From: Priapulus caudatus
Lineage: Eukaryota > Priapulida > Priapulimorpha > Priapulimorphida > Priapulidae
Assembly (NCBI RefSeq): GCF_000485595.1
Contig: NW_014577977.1
Location: 103,362-124,004 of the forward strand
Direction of reading: 5' to 3'
DNA length: 20,643 nucleotides
The notes beneath the pieces were generated by a model. The model saw only the letters and a list, made by a program, of their open reading frames with translations, was not told the DNA's origin and ran no database searches. This document shows, in pieces, positions 17,511-20,643 of the stretch (its first letter is position 1; the number at the start of each line of letters is the position of its first letter). The translations under genes and the position numbers were made by a program.

Positions 17511-17787
17511 CTGAAAATTTCGTTCTCGTCAATCGGACGGTCATACTGGGATTTTCAAATTTCACTGTCACTGCACTGTCCTCAAACTTTTCCACAATTC
17601 CCCTGCTCCCATTCACCAGTTCATCTGAAAAATTTCTGACCAACATCACAGGGCACTTGGCTTTCAGGCACAATGTCTTTGGCGCCTTTAGTGTCTTTAA
17701 ATGCTTTTCCTCCCCATTGTCCTCACTGTCATACACCTTCAGCTCCCCTGGCAGTTCCTGCAGGCAATCTCTGTTGTATTTGTCCAC
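17511..17787 (-). CDS. PIF1-family helicase exon 3
   Basis: 277-base exon from acceptor TTACTTAATTAG to donor GTACAC. It starts VDKYNRDCLQEL, and carries LKAPKTLCLKAKCPVMLVRN and NGSRGIVEKF, the segment of PIF1 domain 2A/2B reading 'LK.GCPVMLLRN...LVNG.RG.V' in the family. It links the helicase DNA-binding insertions to motif V. No stop or frameshift. Confidence 0.92.
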
Positions 17788-18052
17788 CTAATTAAGTAAA
17801 AGAAAACATTTATTGAAATACAAAGCAGTATTTAAAGAAATTGTTAGTGAAACAATATTATATATATCCATTCCAGTATCTAACTAGAACTGTTCACGCT
17901 GTGAACTAATAATACCTCCCATGCATGTTACCTGTATGCAAAGCGCCGTTAAAATTGGTCCAGAACTTTCTGAGTACTTATCCGGACAAGATCCAAACAA
18001 ATCAATGTTAAAGCAAATATTCATGCATATATGTATTGTTGTATTTTAATAC

Positions 18053-18229
18053 CTGATGGTTAAGAGAAAACAGTTTGACAGACTTTTCAGCAGCTGTTGG
18101 TGTTGGCAGAGGCCTGGCCAGACTTTTGATGATGGCGACACTTTCATCTGTCAGGTGCCCTGCAGCAGCCTGCTGTATTGTCTGGATAAGGAAAGGCTCA
18201 CTTTGCCGGACAACTTCCATAAGAATAAC
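18053..18229 (-). CDS. PIF1-family helicase exon 2
   Basis: 177-base exon (59 codons, phase 0 at both ends) between ATATGTAG and donor GTATTA. It encodes VILMEVVRQSEPFLI, then AIIKSLARPLP and KLFSLNHQ. This is the region after motif III where PIF1 helicases read 'L.EVRRQ.....F...L...R.G' and 'LF..N..V'. It completes domain 1A and begins 2A. Confidence 0.9.
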
Positions 18230-19227
18230 CTACATATTAAGGAAGAACAAATACGTATATTTAATACAGCATTTAAGTTTATTACTTATAGTACTTAGAA
18301 AATAATTCCAATCTAAGTTTTGCATTACCAATAAGTCATATCTTACTGTTTAATAATTTATTCACAGGGGCATGTATGCATATTCAAAATAGATAAGATA
18401 CAAATAATATTATTCAATATCACAAATGCATGTATTATATGGATGTACATAATATAAATTAGTGTTTTGCAACTAGCATAAATATGGTAACAAGTCTGAG
18501 TGAGTTTTACATGAATGCTTTGAAGATGAAATTATATGGCTTCAACATCAGTTGGCATTTATAATTTGACATTAAGTGTAAGAAAGAATGGGTTATAGCT
18601 TGAGTGTTTGTGTGTAGGGGCATGTGTGGGTGTGGGAGGAAGTAGTTACTAGTAGTATTGTGTTATTAGTTTTAGAGCTACTCAGAGTATTGTATCAGTG
18701 TGGGGGGGGGGGTATAGCTTGGCTTGTCTATGACGTGTGGGGGGTTGTTATATTAGTTTACATGTATGTGTGGCCATGGGGGGGGGGGGTCGCGCCAGGG
18801 TATGTCCTTAGGGGGGCGAAACCAGGGGCGTGTAACAGGACACGCGAAGGGGGGGGGGGGGGTCGGGGGGCTGCTCCCCAAAATGTTTTGAAATTAGAGC
18901 CCCTTCAGATGAATGTGTGTGTGAGGAGGGGGGGGGATGTAATGTAAATGACAAAATTTGTATATAACTTTTCACCTTATGTGGGGAACACAGATGATTT
19001 TAATCGGGGGGGGGGGGGGGGGAGTGTAGCTTGATATTGGCTTTATGTGTGCGTGGGGGGGGGTAGTAGTTTGTATTGTTAGATTTAGCTACTGAGAGCA
19101 TTGCATCTGGGGAAGGGGTATATACATTGTAGCTTACTTTACATGTGTGTGTGTGGGGGGAGGGGGCATGTGTGTGTAGGGGGGGGGTATTGTACTGTAA
19201 TTGACAAAAATAGTATAAACTTTTCAC
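18230..19227 (-). other. helicase intron 1, with G-runs and duplicated donor sequence
   Basis: 998-base intron. Its left part, 18230-18600, is AT-rich and featureless. From about 18600 to 19190 the plus strand has many G runs of 6 to more than 14 bases (for example 18849-18862 and 19006-19021), i.e. poly-C on the transcript. TGTGTG stretches and partial repeats are present. The 3' edge of exon 1 with its donor is duplicated 252 bases away, at 18967-18990. Confidence 0.75.
18700..19190 (+). repeat. G-run / TGTG low-complexity tract
   Basis: At least eight runs of G, mostly 6-16 bases long, are separated by unique DNA. Two diverged copies of AGCTACT(C/G)AGAG(T/C)ATTG lie near 18678 and 19087, showing partial duplication. 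Length is uncertain because homopolymers are error-prone in sequencing. Confidence 0.8.
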
Positions 19228-19827
19228 CTTATGTGGAAACACTTCCTTCCAGACTGGACCTTGGAAGGCGAAAGAACCCTGGTCTTGGTTCAGGACATTT
19301 GGAACCGGAGGCAGCTGGTAAAAGTCGCCACTGGCGATCACCTGCAGTCCGCCGAAGTAGCGTCCACTGTCTCGTACAGTTCTACATATGAATTCCACCT
19401 GGCTCAGCATATTTGCACTTAGCATCGATATCTCGTCTATAAATAAAACATCCGTTTCTCGGATCCGTTTGGACGTATCCGCGAACCGATCATTTTTTGA
19501 CAGATCAAGCAGTTCAGTCATAGAAAACCTCCCGTCCAACACGCCACACCAACGGTGAAGTGTCATAGCTCCCTGAAAGTTCTGACACGCTATGCCAGTG
19601 GTGCAAGTCGCACTCACATGTTTACCACGCGATCGCAGTAAACCCTGTATTTGTTTACACACAACCGTCTTGCCTGTGCCCGCCTGTCCTAAAATGGCCA
19701 GGTTATGGCCTTTGCTGGCTATGTCAATGCACAGCTGCTGTTCCTCACTGAACAGCATGCTTTTTTGTGATACCATCATACCGTGATGGTTCAATGCTTG
19801 GTTTGCCGCGTGTCTGTTTGTTGACAT
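19228..19827 (-). CDS. PIF1-family DNA helicase exon 1 (motifs I-III)
   Basis: 5'-to-3' DNA helicase of the PIF1/RecD2 group (superfamily 1B), expected to unwind DNA ends, forks and G-quadruplexes by ATP hydrolysis in the nucleus or mitochondrion. Exon 1 encodes exactly 200 residues: Walker A GQAGTGKT (47-54), TCTTGIACQNF (motif Ia area), Walker B LFIDEISML (128-136) and motif III ASGDFYQLPPV (165-175), ending FAFQGPVWKEVFPHK. The ATG at 19827 is chosen because it has A at -3 and the helicase homology starts about 25 residues later; the frame is open a little further upstream without ATG. The donor AAG|GTGAAA at 19227 matches the exon 2 phase. Five exons give a helicase core of about 450 residues, a usual core size. 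Family members also occur in Helitron/Helentron and other mobile elements, so host versus transposon origin is open. Confidence 0.93.
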
Positions 19828-20410
19828 AATACCCGTAGCTAATTGGTGAGTTACCTCCCCTGGTAGCAACCAATGAGCGTTACATCCGCAGTTTGTGCGG
19901 TATGCGAATTATGACGTCAGAAATCTCAAAAATGGCTGCACCCGCAAGAAAGTGCATGTATTTCGGTATATGATTGACGTTATATGACATTAACAGACTT
20001 GGTAAGTTGACAAATGGTGTTTGAAAGTGTGGAATAGAAGTTTATCGGCGAAAGGGCGCCGTGTTGACGTTTTGCAGAGCCGTAATTCTGAAATCCGACC
20101 CCTAATCTAATCGGTAGTGTGCGTCAATATGGCGTCGATGGTTGAGACAGGGTTTTGGAATTTTTGATTGTGGCGGTTTGTGGATGAACTTTCGGCAGCT
20201 GGTTCAAAGACAAACAGTAAATGACTGGTGCGAATTCGATTTTGAGATAAAGTTTATCATGTTATGTGTTGGATGCGCCCAAGAATAAAGGGATTAACGA
20301 AGTTTTTGTGGTTGTACTGGGTCGTTTGAAAAGTGTGGTATAGCCCGACGTCGGACTTTCATGCCACCCTTCCCATTATATATACAACATAGAATATAGC
20401 CAGTCCACCT
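19828..20410. promoter_or_regulatory. upstream region of the helicase gene; possibly divergent promoter
   Basis: It lies between the helicase ATG (minus) and a weak candidate exon on the plus strand. It is less AT-rich than nearby introns, with TGACGTCA-like (ATTATGACGTCAG at about 19908) and CCAAT-like (AACCAATGAG at about 19869) words. These resemble CREB/ATF and NF-Y sites. The plus-strand ATG at 20130 gives only a 12-residue frame. Promoter function is inferred from position. Confidence 0.4.
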
Positions 20411-20473
20411 TGGGTGTTAGCGAATCTACTCCGGGTTAATTTGAAAGCTTGCATGTTATTAGAGAGCATATTT

Positions 20474-20611
20474 ATGAGCCACGGAGTACGTTACATGCCC
20501 CTGTGTGTGCAGCGGCAGCAGCAATGGCGGCGGCGTGTGTTTACAGATGAGCATTTGGACGGCATTTACAGGAAATTGTCGGCAATAATAGGTGAAAGAG
20601 AGACTTTGGTA
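20474..20611 (+). CDS. candidate first coding exon of a divergent gene (unidentified)
   Basis: 46 codons from the ATG at 20474 to a donor-like GTA|GTAAGT (GT at 20612). The end reads RRRVFTDEHLDGIYRKLSAI, which looks protein-like, but I recognise no family. The continuation is outside the window. It could equally be a chance frame. Orientation is away from the helicase. Confidence 0.3.
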
Positions 20612-20643
20612 GTAAGTTGACTTCCTATTTATTTAGCATTACA

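Noticed and set aside
18624-18947. 107-codon plus-strand frame
   Set aside because: Glycine runs from poly-G tracts; intronic.
19000-19227. C-terminal extension of the minus-strand helicase frame beyond 19228
   Set aside because: Proline/histidine/threonine low-complexity readthrough of the G-run intron. The donor at 19227 and exon 2 give the proper family continuation.

Overview
The window looks like animal nuclear DNA, most likely a marine invertebrate. Genes are split by introns with canonical GT/AG sites, AATAAA-type polyadenylation signals are present, spacers are AT-rich, and much of the DNA is debris from many eukaryotic transposon classes. No bacterial operon, rRNA gene or ordinary tRNA gene was seen. 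The phylum cannot be fixed from the sequence alone.

Left part (1-7222) is a transposon graveyard. Bases 1-1854 are a broken Ty3/gypsy pol: protease-RT linker, the two ends of reverse transcriptase with the catalytic core missing, RNase H, and the start of integrase. A tRNA-derived SINE follows (about 2100-2295). Then comes a decayed gene (about 2314-4320) of an unclassified DDE-like transposase family, with three in-frame stops, two frame changes and a 36-bp coding minisatellite. The stretch 4321-5770 has no gene but carries five copies of a 14-base near-palindrome. An internally deleted PIF/Harbinger transposon (5771-6903) keeps both terminal inverted repeats, two inward-facing TATA boxes and the first codons of both of its genes. 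A LINE reverse transcriptase C-terminus abuts it (6930-7222).

Middle part: 7223-8645 is non-coding. A hAT element begins with a recognisable terminus at 8646. It carries a long foldback, a 38-bp tandem duplication and an uninterrupted BED-finger transposase ORF (9425 to about 11230). Its 3' end is lost: the frame runs into a 28-bp minisatellite and then antisense into the neighbouring gene.

Right part (11342-19827) is the most interesting. On the minus strand, five exons encode a complete PIF1-family helicase with motifs I, II, III, V and VI in order. A canonical donor at its fifth exon is phase-compatible with an acceptor 3.18 kb away that opens a 598-codon exon with SAP-like and PHD domains. 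If joined, this makes one PIF1-SAP-PHD protein of about 1050 residues. Inside that 3.18-kb interval, on the opposite strand, lies an open P-element-superfamily transposase with D338, D438 and E675 and its own poly(A) signal. The layout is either a host helicase gene with a P element in an intron or, more speculatively, a P-like transposon that carries its own helicase and chromatin reader. The right edge (19870-20643) is an upstream region with a weak candidate first exon of a divergent gene.
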